64,000 bases of DNA from an uncultured Blautia sp. GTDB lineage: Bacteria; Bacillota; Clostridia; Lachnospirales; Lachnospiraceae. The DNA is taken from assembly GCF_934372025.1 (NCBI RefSeq), contig NZ_CAKROJ010000006.1:1-64000 (forward strand), in the 5' to 3' direction. Positions 51,456 through 60,809 of the stretch are shown here, one piece after another (the first letter of the stretch is position 1; each line of letters begins with the position of its first letter). The position numbers and the translations under genes were made by a program. The notes under the pieces were generated by a model. That model had not been told where the DNA came from and did no database searches. It worked only from the letters and a program-made list of their open reading frames with translations.

Positions 51456-53126
51456 ATGAAAAATCAGGAGAAAATTTTTGTTATAGGACATAAAAATCCG
51501 GATACTGATTCTATCTGTTCAGCAATTGCTTATTGTGATATTAAAAACAGAACAACACAAGAAGGAAGATATATTCCAAAGCGTGCAGGACAGATAAACG
51601 AAGAAACAGAATATGTGCTGAGTCGTTTTGGAGTACAGCCGCCAGGATATCTGAGCAATATAGGAACTCAGGTAAAAGATATGGATATACGTATGAGCCC
51701 GGAGGCAAATCACAGTATGTCTTTGAAAAATGCATGGGAACTGATGCAGGAAAACAGTATCGTATCTTTACCAATACGGGAAAAGGACGGTACTCTGGAA
51801 GGGCTTATCACAATTGGTGATATTGCCAAAACTTATATGGATACGACAGACAGCTATCTCCTTTCCAGAGCAAGAACTCAATATATGCGGATTGCTGAGA
51901 CGATTGGCGGAAAGATTGTAGAAGGAAACGGACATGGATATTTTATTCAGGGTAAGATCATGGTTGGAACTGCCAATCCGGATAAAATGAAAGAATATGT
52001 CGAAGAAAATGATATGATCATCATGGGAAATCGTGAAGAAGATCATTTACAGGCTATTGAGCAGAATGTAAGTTGCATTATAGTAGGTCTTGGAATCGAA
52101 GTTACCGAAAAGGTTCTCAAACTGGCACATGAGAAGGATATTGTTATTATATCGTCACCATATGATACATTTACGATCAGCCGACTTATTAATCAGAGTA
52201 TTCCGGTAAAATATATTATGAAAACAGACAATCTGGTTACGTTCAGTACAGAAGATTTTACAGATGATATTCAGGATGTCATGGTCAAACACCGTCACCG
52301 TGCATTCCCGGTAATAAATAAAAAAGGAAAATGTATTGGAACAATTTCCAGACGTAATTTTCTGGATATGCACAGGAAAAAAGTGGTTCTTGTAGATCAT
52401 AATGAAAAAGACCAGGCTGTAGATAATATTGATAAGGCTGAAATTATGGAGATCATTGATCATCATAAACTGGGAACGCTGCAGACAATGCAGCCGATTA
52501 ATTTCCGTAATCAGCCGGTTGGATGCACTGGTACGATCATGTATCAGATGTACGGAGAGCAGAAACTGGACATTCCGGCAAAAATAGCAGGACTTCTCTG
52601 CGCTGCGATCATATCAGATACATTGATGTTCCGTTCACCGACCTGTACACTACAGGATAAAATGGCGGCAGGTGCACTGGCGCTGATTGCAGATATTTCA
52701 ATTGAGTCGTTTGCAAGAGAAATGTTTAAAGCAGGAAGTAATCTGAAAGACAAATCTCCGGAAGAGATTTTTTATCAGGATTACAAGAAGTTTATTGCAG
52801 AGGGAGATATTTGTTTTGGTGTTGGCCAGATCAGTTCCATGGATGCGGATGAACTTCGTGAGATTAAGGAAAGACTGCTTCCGTTTATGGTTAGTGAATG
52901 TGGTCGTCATGGAGTATCAAGAGTATATTTTATGCTTACGGATATCATGGAACAGTCTACAGAGCTTCTGTTTTATGGTGAGGGAAGTGAAGAAATGGCA
53001 GTTAATGCTTTTAAGATGGAACCAAAGGATGGAACAATTTATCTGAAAGGTGTTGTATCTCGTAAGAAACAGCTGATCCCGCCGCTTATGGAAGCTGCGC
53101 AGATGTCTGGCGGAGATTACGTATAA
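51456..53126 (+). CDS. CBS-domain manganese-dependent inorganic pyrophosphatase (family II)
   Basis: The 556-residue protein has DHH-family motifs split by a regulatory insert. The N-terminus reads VIGHKNPDTDSICSAIAY; then CBS 1 (about 75-130), a DRTGG domain (about 135-240) and CBS 2 (about 250-305). The second DHH part has VLVDHNEKDQ and EIIDHHKLGTLQ, and the C-terminal DHHA2 domain has KDKSPEEIFYQDYKKF. Such enzymes hydrolyse pyrophosphate and are controlled by adenine nucleotides through the CBS pair. It lies 22 bp after the S1 gene and 14 bp before the flavin reductase gene. Confidence 0.94.
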   Translation: MKNQEKIFVIGHKNPDTDSICSAIAYCDIKNRTTQEGRYIPKRAGQINEETEYVLSRFGVQPPGYLSNIGTQVKDMDIRMSPEANHSMSLKNAWELMQENSIVSLPIREKDGTLEGLITIGDIAKTYMDTTDSYLLSRARTQYMRIAETIGGKIVEGNGHGYFIQGKIMVGTANPDKMKEYVEENDMIIMGNREEDHLQAIEQNVSCIIVGLGIEVTEKVLKLAHEKDIVIISSPYDTFTISRLINQSIPVKYIMKTDNLVTFSTEDFTDDIQDVMVKHRHRAFPVINKKGKCIGTISRRNFLDMHRKKVVLVDHNEKDQAVDNIDKAEIMEIIDHHKLGTLQTMQPINFRNQPVGCTGTIMYQMYGEQKLDIPAKIAGLLCAAIISDTLMFRSPTCTLQDKMAAGALALIADISIESFAREMFKAGSNLKDKSPEEIFYQDYKKFIAEGDICFGVGQISSMDADELREIKERLLPFMVSECGRHGVSRVYFMLTDIMEQSTELLFYGEGSEEMAVNAFKMEPKDGTIYLKGVVSRKKQLIPPLMEAAQMSGGDYV

Positions 53127-53140
53127 TAGCGGAGGAAAAA

Positions 53141-53746
53141 ATGGCAAAGCAAAGCTGGAAACCAGGAAATATGATTTACCCGCTTCCGGCGGTTATGGTA
53201 AGTGTTACAGATGGAAGGGGACAGGATAATATCATTACGGTTGCATGGACCGGTACGATCTGCACCAATCCACCAATGGCTTATATTTCTGTCAGACCGG
53301 AGAGATTTTCTTATCATATGATTAAAGAGACCGGAGAATTTGTAATCAATCTGACAACAGAAGAACTTGCTGCGGTAACAGACTACTGTGGAGTAAGATC
53401 AGGGCGTGATGTAGATAAATTTAAAGAAACAGGTCTTACAAGAGAAAGGGCAGATATTGTGAAAGCCCCTATGATCAAAGAGGCACCGGTATCTATTGAA
53501 TGCAGAGTGAAAGAAATCAAAGAACTCGGTTCACATCATATGTTTATAGCGGATGTAGTTGCGGTTCATGCAGATGAAAGCTATATGGATGAAACGAATC
53601 GGTTTGATCTGAACAGAGCCAGACCTCTGGTATATTCCCATGGGGAATATCTTGGGACAGGAAGAAAAATTGGAACGTTTGGATACAGCGTAAAAAAACG
53701 TAAAAAATCAGTTCGTAAAAAGACGAAAAAGGCCGCAAAGCCTTGA
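53141..53746 (+). CDS. Flavin reductase family protein
   Basis: The 201-residue FMN-binding split-barrel protein has YPLPAVMVSVTD, IITVAWTGTICTNPPMAYISVRPERFSY, GEFVINL and GSHHMFIADVVAVHAD. It probably binds FMN and transfers electrons; the partner is unknown. The last 20 residues are a lysine/arginine-rich tail (KKRKKSVRKKTKKAAKP) not expected in the family and possibly nucleic-acid- or membrane-binding. GGAGG lies 8 bases before the ATG. Confidence 0.88.
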   Translation: MAKQSWKPGNMIYPLPAVMVSVTDGRGQDNIITVAWTGTICTNPPMAYISVRPERFSYHMIKETGEFVINLTTEELAAVTDYCGVRSGRDVDKFKETGLTRERADIVKAPMIKEAPVSIECRVKEIKELGSHHMFIADVVAVHADESYMDETNRFDLNRARPLVYSHGEYLGTGRKIGTFGYSVKKRKKSVRKKTKKAAKP

Positions 53747-53828
53747 TTTAAAAGAGATTGCAGAAAGCCGTTGTTTATGGTAAAATATTCTTTAAGCAAT
53801 TTGTAAGAGACAGGAGAAATGATAATTT

Positions 53829-54335
53829 ATGAATAATATAACGTTGATAGGAATGCCTGGCGTTGGAAAAAGCACAATAGGAGTTGTTCTGGCAAAGGTA
53901 TTGGGCTATCAGTTCCTCGATTCAGATCTTCTGATTCAGAAACAGGAAAAGAGACGCCTGTCAGAAATTATAGAAGAAGAGGGTTACAGAGGATTTCAGG
54001 AAGTTGAGAATCGTGTAAATGCAGCAATAGATGTAGAGAATACGATTATTGCAACTGGAGGAAGCGTGGTTTACTGCGAAGAGGCCATGGAACATCTGAA
54101 GTCTATAGGAACTGTTGTGTATCTGAAATTATCGTTGCAAGCTCTTTCAAAGCGACTAGGAAATCTAAAGGGAAGAGGTGTCTTGTTAAGAGAAGGACAG
54201 ACCCTTGCGGATTTGTATGATGAAAGAACACCGTTGTATGAGAAATATGCAGATATTGTTGTAGATGAAGAGGGAAAAGATCTGGAAGCAAGTCTTGAGA
54301 GTCTTTTGGAAATACTGAGAGAGAAATCAAAGTAA
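53829..54335 (+). CDS. Shikimate kinase-like P-loop kinase (divergent)
   Basis: The 168-residue protein has Walker A GMPGVGKS (8-15) and the shikimate-kinase layout: YQFLDSDLLIQKQ, IIATGGSVVY and LADLYDERTPLYEKYADIVVD. Several substrate residues deviate. The FRxxE motif reads FQEVE (Q57 instead of the shikimate-binding arginine), GGG reads GGS, and the lid RPLL reads GRGVLL. No other aromatic pathway gene is nearby. It may be a shikimate kinase with altered contacts or a related small-molecule kinase. The ATG at 53829 lies after AGGAGA. Confidence 0.75.
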   Translation: MNNITLIGMPGVGKSTIGVVLAKVLGYQFLDSDLLIQKQEKRRLSEIIEEEGYRGFQEVENRVNAAIDVENTIIATGGSVVYCEEAMEHLKSIGTVVYLKLSLQALSKRLGNLKGRGVLLREGQTLADLYDERTPLYEKYADIVVDEEGKDLEASLESLLEILREKSK

Positions 54336-54417
54336 TTATAGTAACTGTAAAGGTTATAAAACAGGTGCAGTTAACCATCAAAAGCAGGAGAACAGGAGCG
54401 TACTGAGGAAATTTTTA

Positions 54418-54445
54418 TTTACAAATGTGAAATTTGTGTTATAAT
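54418..54445 (+). promoter_or_regulatory. Promoter of murA
   Basis: TTTACA at 54418-54423 and TATAAT at 54440-54445 with a 16-bp spacer, about 100 bp upstream of murA. Confidence 0.6.
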
Positions 54446-54545
54446 ACGAAACTGAGCTTTTTAACAAAATGTTAAATGTATGATAAGAATTTATTTCTGA
54501 TATTCGCTTCGAATTGCGAAGTGAAAATAATTATAGAGGTGCTTT

Positions 54546-55838
54546 ATGGAACAGTATGTAATTAAAGGCGGCAACCCGTTAGTGGGAGAAGTAGAAATTG
54601 GTGGCGCCAAAAATGCTGCACTTGCAATTCTTTCTGCAGCAATTATGACGGATGAAACAATCCTTATCGAGAACCTGCCTGACGTAAGAGACATCAATGT
54701 TTTATTGGAAGCAATTGCCGGTATAGGCGCACAGGTAGAGCGAATTGACAGATCTACAGTAAAAATCAATGGTTCTACGATCAATGATATCAGTGTTGAT
54801 TATGAATATATAAAGAAAATCCGTGCATCATATTATCTTCTGGGTGCACTGCTTGGTAAATATAAACATGCAGAAGTACCGCTTCCTGGTGGATGTAATA
54901 TCGGAAGTCGTCCGATTGACCAGCATCTGAAGGGATTCCGTGCCCTGGGGGCATCCGTGAATATCCTTCATGGAGCGATTGTTGCAGAGACTGAGAATCT
55001 TCATGGAAGCCATATTTTCCTTGATGTGGTATCTGTTGGAGCTACGATTAATATCATGATGGCGGCATCTATGGCATCCGGTCGTACAATTATCGAAAAT
55101 GCGGCAAGAGAGCCACATGTAGTTGATGTTGCAAACTTCCTGAACAGCATGGGAGCTAATATCAAAGGTGCAGGTACAGATGTTATCCGTATCAAAGGTG
55201 TTGAGAAACTTCATCGCACAGAATATTCTATTATTCCTGATCAGATTGAGGCGGGAACATTTATGTTTGCTGCTGCTGCAACCGGCGGGGATGTTACAGT
55301 TAAGAATGTTATTCCAAAACATCTGGAAGCAACGACTGCAAAGCTTGAAGAAATTGGATGTGAGGTTGAAGAATTTGATGATGCTGTACGTGTACGAGCA
55401 GGTAAGAGACTTCATCGTACTCATGTGAAAACACTTCCTTATCCTGGATATCCTACAGATATGCAGCCGCAGATAGCAGTAACACTGGCACTTGCGGAAG
55501 GAACCAGTATCGTTACAGAAAGTATTTTTGAAAATCGTTTTAAATATGCAGACGAGCTTTCAAGAATGGGAGCCAGCATTAAGGTTGAAGGAAATTCAGC
55601 GATTATCGATGGCGTAAAGAAATTGACAGGGGCAAGAGTAAGTGCACCGGATCTTCGTGCAGGAGCGGCACTTGTTATTGCAGGTCTGGCAGCAGATGGA
55701 ATTACAGTTGTTGATGATATTGTTTATATTCAGCGAGGATATGAGAATTTTGAGGAGAAACTGAGAAGTCTCGGAGCTGAAATTGAGAAAGTTTCCAGTG
55801 AAAAAGAAATTCAGAAATTCCGTCTTCGTGTTGGATGA
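54546..55838 (+). CDS. murA: UDP-N-acetylglucosamine 1-carboxyvinyltransferase MurA
   Basis: The 430-residue EPSP-synthase-fold enzyme has GGNPLVGEVEIGGAKNAAL at the N-terminus. The catalytic cysteine lies in LPGGCNIGSRPIDQHL (about C117), the site attacked by fosfomycin. PYPGYPTDMQPQ, ESIFENRF and RAGAALVIAGLAADG follow. It commits UDP-GlcNAc to peptidoglycan synthesis. The length is slightly above the usual 417-420. AGAGGTGC precedes the ATG. Confidence 0.96.
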   Translation: MEQYVIKGGNPLVGEVEIGGAKNAALAILSAAIMTDETILIENLPDVRDINVLLEAIAGIGAQVERIDRSTVKINGSTINDISVDYEYIKKIRASYYLLGALLGKYKHAEVPLPGGCNIGSRPIDQHLKGFRALGASVNILHGAIVAETENLHGSHIFLDVVSVGATINIMMAASMASGRTIIENAAREPHVVDVANFLNSMGANIKGAGTDVIRIKGVEKLHRTEYSIIPDQIEAGTFMFAAAATGGDVTVKNVIPKHLEATTAKLEEIGCEVEEFDDAVRVRAGKRLHRTHVKTLPYPGYPTDMQPQIAVTLALAEGTSIVTESIFENRFKYADELSRMGASIKVEGNSAIIDGVKKLTGARVSAPDLRAGAALVIAGLAADGITVVDDIVYIQRGYENFEEKLRSLGAEIEKVSSEKEIQKFRLRVG

Positions 55839-55867
55839 TATATAAGACACATTAGTAAAAGTGTTAC

Positions 55868-55896
55868 TTGACAATTGTGTAAAATCAGTTTATTGT
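55868..55896 (+). promoter_or_regulatory. Promoter of the metK leader
   Basis: TTGACA at 55868-55873, a 17-bp spacer and TATTGT at 55891-55896. The transcript would start about 30 bp before the SAM riboswitch. Confidence 0.6.
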
Positions 55897-55935
55897 AATA
55901 TCTGCATTATCAATTAACCAAAACTAAATAGAACG

Positions 55936-56087
55936 GCCTTTTATTCAGAGTGGTGGAGATACAAAGGATCTGTGAAGCCACGGCAACCCCTTGGTTATGA
56001 GGAAGGTGCCAACCTGAGCGAGACATATCGAACAATAAGAGGATTGAAGATAATTCAAGACAGTCCTTAAGTTGGGGCTGTCTTTTT
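55936..56087 (+). promoter_or_regulatory. SAM-I (S-box) riboswitch with terminator, upstream of metK
   Basis: The core is clear: AGAGTGGTGGAG, GATCTGTGAAGCCACGGCAA, GGAAGGTGCCAACCTG and GAGCGAGA..GAACAATAAGAGG. The P1 stem is formed by CCTTTTATT and AATAAGAGG. A terminator hairpin (AGACAGTCC/GGGCTGTCT, 56058-56084) with a T-run follows. SAM binding should favour termination, lowering metK transcription when SAM is abundant. Confidence 0.95.
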
Positions 56088-56120
56088 AGTTGCCAAAAAG
56101 AAAGGACAATTTGAGAAACA

Positions 56121-57305
56121 ATGGAAAAAGAAAAAATCTTATTTACATCCGAATCAGTAACTGAAGGACATCCGGACAAAATGTGTGATGCCATTTCTGA
56201 TGCAATCCTTGATGCAATCATGGCAGAAGACCCGATGGGACGTGTTGCCTGCGAGACAGCAACAACTACAGGTCTTGTTCTTGTAATGGGTGAGATTACA
56301 ACAAGTGCTTACGTAGATATCCAGAAAATCGTAAGAGATACTGTAAGAGAAATCGGTTATACACGTGGTAAATACGGCTTTGACGCTGAGACATGTGCCG
56401 TTATCACTGCAATCGACGAGCAGTCCGCAGATATTGCTATGGGCGTTGACAAAGCACTCGAAGCAAAAATGGGCGAGGACCAGATCGATGCGATCGGTGC
56501 CGGAGACCAGGGTATGATGTTCGGATATGCTTCCAACGAGACCGAAGAATACATGCCATATCCAATCAACATGGCACACAAGCTTGCTTATCAGCTGACA
56601 AAAGTTCGTAAAGACGGAACTCTGCCATACTTAAGACCAGACGGAAAAACACAGGTAACTGTTGAATATAACGAAGAGGGAAAACCGATCCGTATCGATG
56701 CAGTTGTATGCTCTACACAGCATGATCCGGAAGTTACTCAGGAGCAGATCCACGAAGATATCAAAAAATATGTATTTGATGAGATCATACCGGCTGATAT
56801 GGTTGATGATGAGACAAAATACTTCATCAATCCTACAGGACGTTTTGTAATCGGCGGACCTCACGGAGACAGTGGACTTACAGGACGTAAGATCATCGTA
56901 GATACATACGGTGGAGCAGGACGTCACGGCGGCGGAGCTTTTTCCGGTAAAGACTGTACTAAGGTTGACCGTTCAGCAGCATATGCAGCTCGTTATGTTG
57001 CAAAGAATATCGTTGCAGCAGGTCTGGCTGATAAATGCGAGATTCAGCTCTCTTATGCAATTGGTGTGGCAAAACCGACTTCCATCAATGTAAACACATT
57101 TGGAACAGGTAAAGTTTCCGATACTAAGCTGGTTGATATCATTCGTGACAACTTTGATCTTCGTCCGGCAGGAATCATCCGCATGCTTGATCTGAGAAGA
57201 CCAATCTACAAACAGACAGCTGCATATGGACATTTCGGACGTACAGATGTTGAGCTTCCATGGGAAAAACTTGATAAGGTTGATGATCTTAAAAAATATC
57301 TGTAA
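56121..57305 (+). CDS. metK: S-adenosylmethionine synthetase
   Basis: The 394-residue protein has FTSESVTEGHPDKMCDAISDAI, GAGDQGMMFGYA, FINPTGRFVIGGPHGDSGLT and GGGAFSGKDCTKVDRSAAY. It makes SAM from methionine and ATP. Its codon use is visibly more biased than its neighbours (frequent ATC, GAC, CGT), as expected for a highly expressed gene. AAAGGA precedes the ATG. Controlled by the riboswitch directly upstream. Confidence 0.98.
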   Translation: MEKEKILFTSESVTEGHPDKMCDAISDAILDAIMAEDPMGRVACETATTTGLVLVMGEITTSAYVDIQKIVRDTVREIGYTRGKYGFDAETCAVITAIDEQSADIAMGVDKALEAKMGEDQIDAIGAGDQGMMFGYASNETEEYMPYPINMAHKLAYQLTKVRKDGTLPYLRPDGKTQVTVEYNEEGKPIRIDAVVCSTQHDPEVTQEQIHEDIKKYVFDEIIPADMVDDETKYFINPTGRFVIGGPHGDSGLTGRKIIVDTYGGAGRHGGGAFSGKDCTKVDRSAAYAARYVAKNIVAAGLADKCEIQLSYAIGVAKPTSINVNTFGTGKVSDTKLVDIIRDNFDLRPAGIIRMLDLRRPIYKQTAAYGHFGRTDVELPWEKLDKVDDLKKYL

Positions 57306-57383
57306 GATATGTGAATGTTCTTAAAAACATGACGTTTTTACGAATTTTATAGAAAATTTAGAGATAAGAATATAGTGATATGA

Positions 57384-57438
57384 TATAATGAACGCATATA
57401 TAGCGAAGAGAGACTTCGGTATTGTGCGTTCATTTTTT
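57384..57438 (+). terminator. Terminator of metK overlapping an extended -10 sequence
   Basis: ATGAACGCA at 57388-57396 pairs with TGCGTTCAT at 57424-57432, with an inner CGAAG/CTTCG stem, followed by TTTTTT. The first bases overlap TGATATAAT (57381-57389), an extended -10 box that may serve the two-component genes downstream. Confidence 0.8.
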
Positions 57439-57481
57439 GTGGGCTAAACAATTATGAAGTTTTCAGAAACGAGGGAAAAGA

Positions 57482-58639
57482 ATGAAACTCAAAAACAGAA
57501 TTATTGTAGGATTCATGATGGTAATTCTGGTTCCGATGCTATTGTTTACTGCTGCATTATTTGGAATCAGTGAGTCTCAGCACAGAAATGCGGCTAATAA
57601 TAAATCTGTACAGGAAGAAAATTATGATATTACGATTTCTGATACAGGAAACAGTCAGGCCAGAATACAGATCATGACAAAGGATCTTTTTTTTACGGCC
57701 TTTATCATTCTTATTTTTACAGGCGTATCAGTCGGATTGTGGATTTACAGAAGTGTTGCTGCTCCGTTGGTTAAGTTGAGGAAGGCAACGCAGAATATAA
57801 AAGATGGAAATCTGGATTTTGTTTTGGATGTGGAAGGTACAGATGAATTCTCAGAACTTTGCAGAGATTTTGAGGAGATGCGCCGCAGACTGAAAGAATC
57901 AGCAGAAGAAAAAATAGCACTGGATAAAGAAAATAAAGAACTGATCAGTAATATTTCTCATGATCTGAAAACTCCGATTACGGCAGTGAAGGGATATGTA
58001 GAAGGTATTATGGACGGAGTGGCAGATACACCGGAAAAAATGGATCGCTATGTTCGAACTATTTATAACAAGACAAACGAAATGGATCATCTGATCAATG
58101 AGCTGACTTTTTATTCTAAAATTGATACGAATCGAATTCCTTATACATTCAGTAAGCTGAATGTAGAGGATTACTTTTCAGATTGTGCAGAAGAAGTGGG
58201 ATTGGAATTGGAAACGAGAGGAATTCAGCTTTGCTATGCAAATTATGTAGATAAAGATGTACTTGTTATTGCAGATGGAGAACAGATTCGAAGGGTTATT
58301 CATAATATTATCAGCAATGCAATTAAATATATGGATAAGCAGAACGGAATGAAGGGCATTATACAAATACGTGTAAAAGATGTCGGCGATTTTGTTCAGG
58401 TTGAGATAGAAGATAATGGCAAAGGGATTGCTGCAAAAGATCTGCCGCATATTTTTGATCGATTTTATCGGACTGATGTTTCCCGTAATTCTTCTAAAGG
58501 AGGAAGTGGAATCGGTCTTTCTATCGTTCGAAAGATTATGGAAGATCATGGCGGTAAAGTGTGGGCAACCAGCCGTGAGGGAATTGGAACGATTATGTAT
58601 TTTGTGTTGAGAAAATACCAGGAGGTACCTATGAAATGA
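57482..58639 (+). CDS. Sensor histidine kinase
   Basis: The 385-residue membrane kinase has TM1 at about 8-28 and a short extracellular loop of about 35 residues. TM2 lies at about 62-84, and HAMP at about 85-140 (RSVAAPLVKLRKATQNIKDGNLD). HisKA carries SNISHDLKTPITAVKGYVEG, and the HATPase has IISNAIKYMDKQ, VEIEDNGKGIAAKDLPHIFDRFYR and GGSGIGLSIVRKIMEDHGG. The tiny sensor loop suggests that it senses the membrane or a partner protein. It overlaps the response regulator gene by 4 bp. AGGGAA is upstream of the ATG. Confidence 0.94.
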   Translation: MKLKNRIIVGFMMVILVPMLLFTAALFGISESQHRNAANNKSVQEENYDITISDTGNSQARIQIMTKDLFFTAFIILIFTGVSVGLWIYRSVAAPLVKLRKATQNIKDGNLDFVLDVEGTDEFSELCRDFEEMRRRLKESAEEKIALDKENKELISNISHDLKTPITAVKGYVEGIMDGVADTPEKMDRYVRTIYNKTNEMDHLINELTFYSKIDTNRIPYTFSKLNVEDYFSDCAEEVGLELETRGIQLCYANYVDKDVLVIADGEQIRRVIHNIISNAIKYMDKQNGMKGIIQIRVKDVGDFVQVEIEDNGKGIAAKDLPHIFDRFYRTDVSRNSSKGGSGIGLSIVRKIMEDHGGKVWATSREGIGTIMYFVLRKYQEVPMK

Positions 58640-59325
58640 GTAAAATACTGATCATTGAAGATGAAGAAGCAATTGCAGATCTGGAGAAGGATTATCTGGA
58701 ATTGTCCGGATTTGAAGTGGAAATTGCCAACAGAGGAGATGTGGGCCTTGAAAAAGCTCTTAATGAAGATTATGATCTGATCATACTGGATCTGATGCTT
58801 CCGGAAGTAGATGGATTTGATATCTGCCGTCAGGTGCGACAGGAGAAAAATATTCCTATCATTATGGTTTCTGCAAAGAAAGATGATATCGATAAGATTC
58901 GTGGTCTGGGACTTGGTGCAGATGACTATATGACAAAACCATTTAGTCCGAGTGAACTGGTGGCCAGAGTAAAAGCTCACATGGAGCGTTATAACAGACT
59001 GGTTGGATCAAGTGTGGTAAAGAATGATATTATTGAAATACGTGGAATTAAAATTGATAAAACAGCAAGACGTATCTGGGTAAATGGGGAAGAAAAGACA
59101 TTTACAACAAAGGAGTTTGATCTGCTTACTTTTCTTGCAGAAAATCCAAACCGTGTATTTACAAAAGCAGAATTATTCCGTCAGATATGGGATATGGAAT
59201 CGGTAGGAGATATTGCAACTGTTACGGTTCATATTAAGAAGATCCGTGAAAAAATCGAATTTAATACAGCGAAGCCACAGTATATAGAAACTATATGGGG
59301 AGTTGGTTATCGCTTTAAGGTATAA
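58636..59325 (+). CDS. OmpR/PhoB-family response regulator
   Basis: The 229-residue protein has a receiver domain with the phosphorylation site D52 (LIILDLMLPEVDG), acidic EDEE near the N-terminus and a VSAKKDD / MTKPFSPSEL C-terminal end. The winged-helix domain has FTTKEFDLLTFLAENPNRVFTKAELFRQIW and IWGVGYRFKV. It is the partner of the kinase directly upstream. The target genes are not evident. Confidence 0.95.
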   Translation: MSKILIIEDEEAIADLEKDYLELSGFEVEIANRGDVGLEKALNEDYDLIILDLMLPEVDGFDICRQVRQEKNIPIIMVSAKKDDIDKIRGLGLGADDYMTKPFSPSELVARVKAHMERYNRLVGSSVVKNDIIEIRGIKIDKTARRIWVNGEEKTFTTKEFDLLTFLAENPNRVFTKAELFRQIWDMESVGDIATVTVHIKKIREKIEFNTAKPQYIETIWGVGYRFKV

Positions 59326-59330
59326 CAGAC

Positions 59331-60809
59331 ATGGAGAGATTATACAGAAAATTAGAGGACTACAGCTGGTCAGATTATTATCCGTTTCATATGCCGGGAC
59401 ATAAGAGAAATCTGGAATCTGTCAGAGGAGAATTTCCTTTTGAGAGAGATATTACAGAGATTGAAGGATTTGATAATCTTCATCATCCGGAGGATATTCT
59501 TCTGGAAGCACAGAAGAATATGGCAGATTTGTATGGAACCAGAGAATGTTTTTATAGTGTCAATGGAAGTACGGCAGCACTTCTTTCAGCAATTTCAGCG
59601 GCCGTTCCGAGAAATGGAGAGATTCTTGTTGCCAGAAACTGTCATAAGGCAGTATACCATGCAATCTATTTGAGAAATCTGAGGCCAACATATATTTATC
59701 CACAGATGGACAATGAGTGGTGGATAAATGGCGGGATTTTTTCTGACAAAGTGGAAAGATGTCTGGCAGCAAATCCGAATATTAAGGCAGTACTGATCAC
59801 ATCACCCACGTATGATGGAGTTGTTTCAGACGTAAAGACAATTGCGGAATGTGCACATAAGTATGGAATTCCATTGATAGTGGATGAAGCACATGGAGCA
59901 CATTTTCACTTTTCAAATTATTTTCCGACATCTGCTGCAGAACTTGGAGCAGATCTGGTGATACAAAGCTTGCATAAAACACTTCCGGCAATGACACAGA
60001 CAGCAGTACTTCATAATTGCAGTGATCGTGTGGACAGCAGGCTGATCCGCAGATTTATGGGAATTTATCAGACAAGCAGCCCATCTTATATTTTGATGGC
60101 AAGCATGGATGCATGTATGGATACGATGGCAGCAGAGGGAAAGCAGATGTTTCGTGATTTTACCAGAATTCTGGAACAGGCACGAAAGAGACTTATGCAG
60201 TGTAAGTGTATAAGACTTGCAGAACCTGAGAGGGGAATTAACGGAGTTTTTGATTATGATCGATCTAAACTTATATTTTCTACGAAAGATTCCCTGATGT
60301 CAGGAAGTGAGCTGTATCATATTCTTTTGGATCGTTATCATATACAGATGGAAATGGAATCAGAAAATTATGCACTTGCTATTGCAGCAGTAGGTGACAG
60401 AGAAGAGGGATTTGAGAGACTCTGTCAGGCAATTGAGGAACTGGACAGAGAGCAGGCAGAACTGATAAAGGCAGGATTACCGGTCAATGAAGAGGAAAAT
60501 CTGGATGTAAGATCCATGCATTTTGTACTAAATCAGATGATGACGATTGAGGAAGCACTGGAGGCTCCGACAGAAAAATGTCCGCTGAAAGAAAGCATTG
60601 GCAGAATTTCAGCAGAATTTGCTTATTTGTATCCACCTGGAATTCCACTTTTGACTCCTGGAGAACAGATTACTGGACAATTTATCCGTAATATGAGAAT
60701 ATACATGGAAAAGGGGCTGTATATGCAGGGACTGGAGGACTACACGAACGAGACAATCCTTGTGGTGGCTCAGAATACAAAGGAACAGGATAACGCAATT
60801 CATGAGTAA
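59331..60809 (+). CDS. Orn/Lys/Arg decarboxylase family protein (YaaO-like)
   Basis: The 492-residue PLP enzyme has PFHMPGHKRN at the N-terminus, YSVNGSTAALLSAISA, ILVARNCHKAVYHAIYL, IVDEAHGAHFHFS and the PLP-lysine motif QSLHKTLPAMTQTA. The C-terminal domain has YLYPPGIPLLTPGE. It is about the size of YaaO and arginine decarboxylase SpeA of Bacillus, which open polyamine synthesis. The substrate is not certain. It starts 5 bp after the response regulator and overlaps the next gene. As in Bacillus, it lies near holB and yaaT/ricT. Confidence 0.9.
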   Translation: MERLYRKLEDYSWSDYYPFHMPGHKRNLESVRGEFPFERDITEIEGFDNLHHPEDILLEAQKNMADLYGTRECFYSVNGSTAALLSAISAAVPRNGEILVARNCHKAVYHAIYLRNLRPTYIYPQMDNEWWINGGIFSDKVERCLAANPNIKAVLITSPTYDGVVSDVKTIAECAHKYGIPLIVDEAHGAHFHFSNYFPTSAAELGADLVIQSLHKTLPAMTQTAVLHNCSDRVDSRLIRRFMGIYQTSSPSYILMASMDACMDTMAAEGKQMFRDFTRILEQARKRLMQCKCIRLAEPERGINGVFDYDRSKLIFSTKDSLMSGSELYHILLDRYHIQMEMESENYALAIAAVGDREEGFERLCQAIEELDREQAELIKAGLPVNEEENLDVRSMHFVLNQMMTIEEALEAPTEKCPLKESIGRISAEFAYLYPPGIPLLTPGEQITGQFIRNMRIYMEKGLYMQGLEDYTNETILVVAQNTKEQDNAIHE

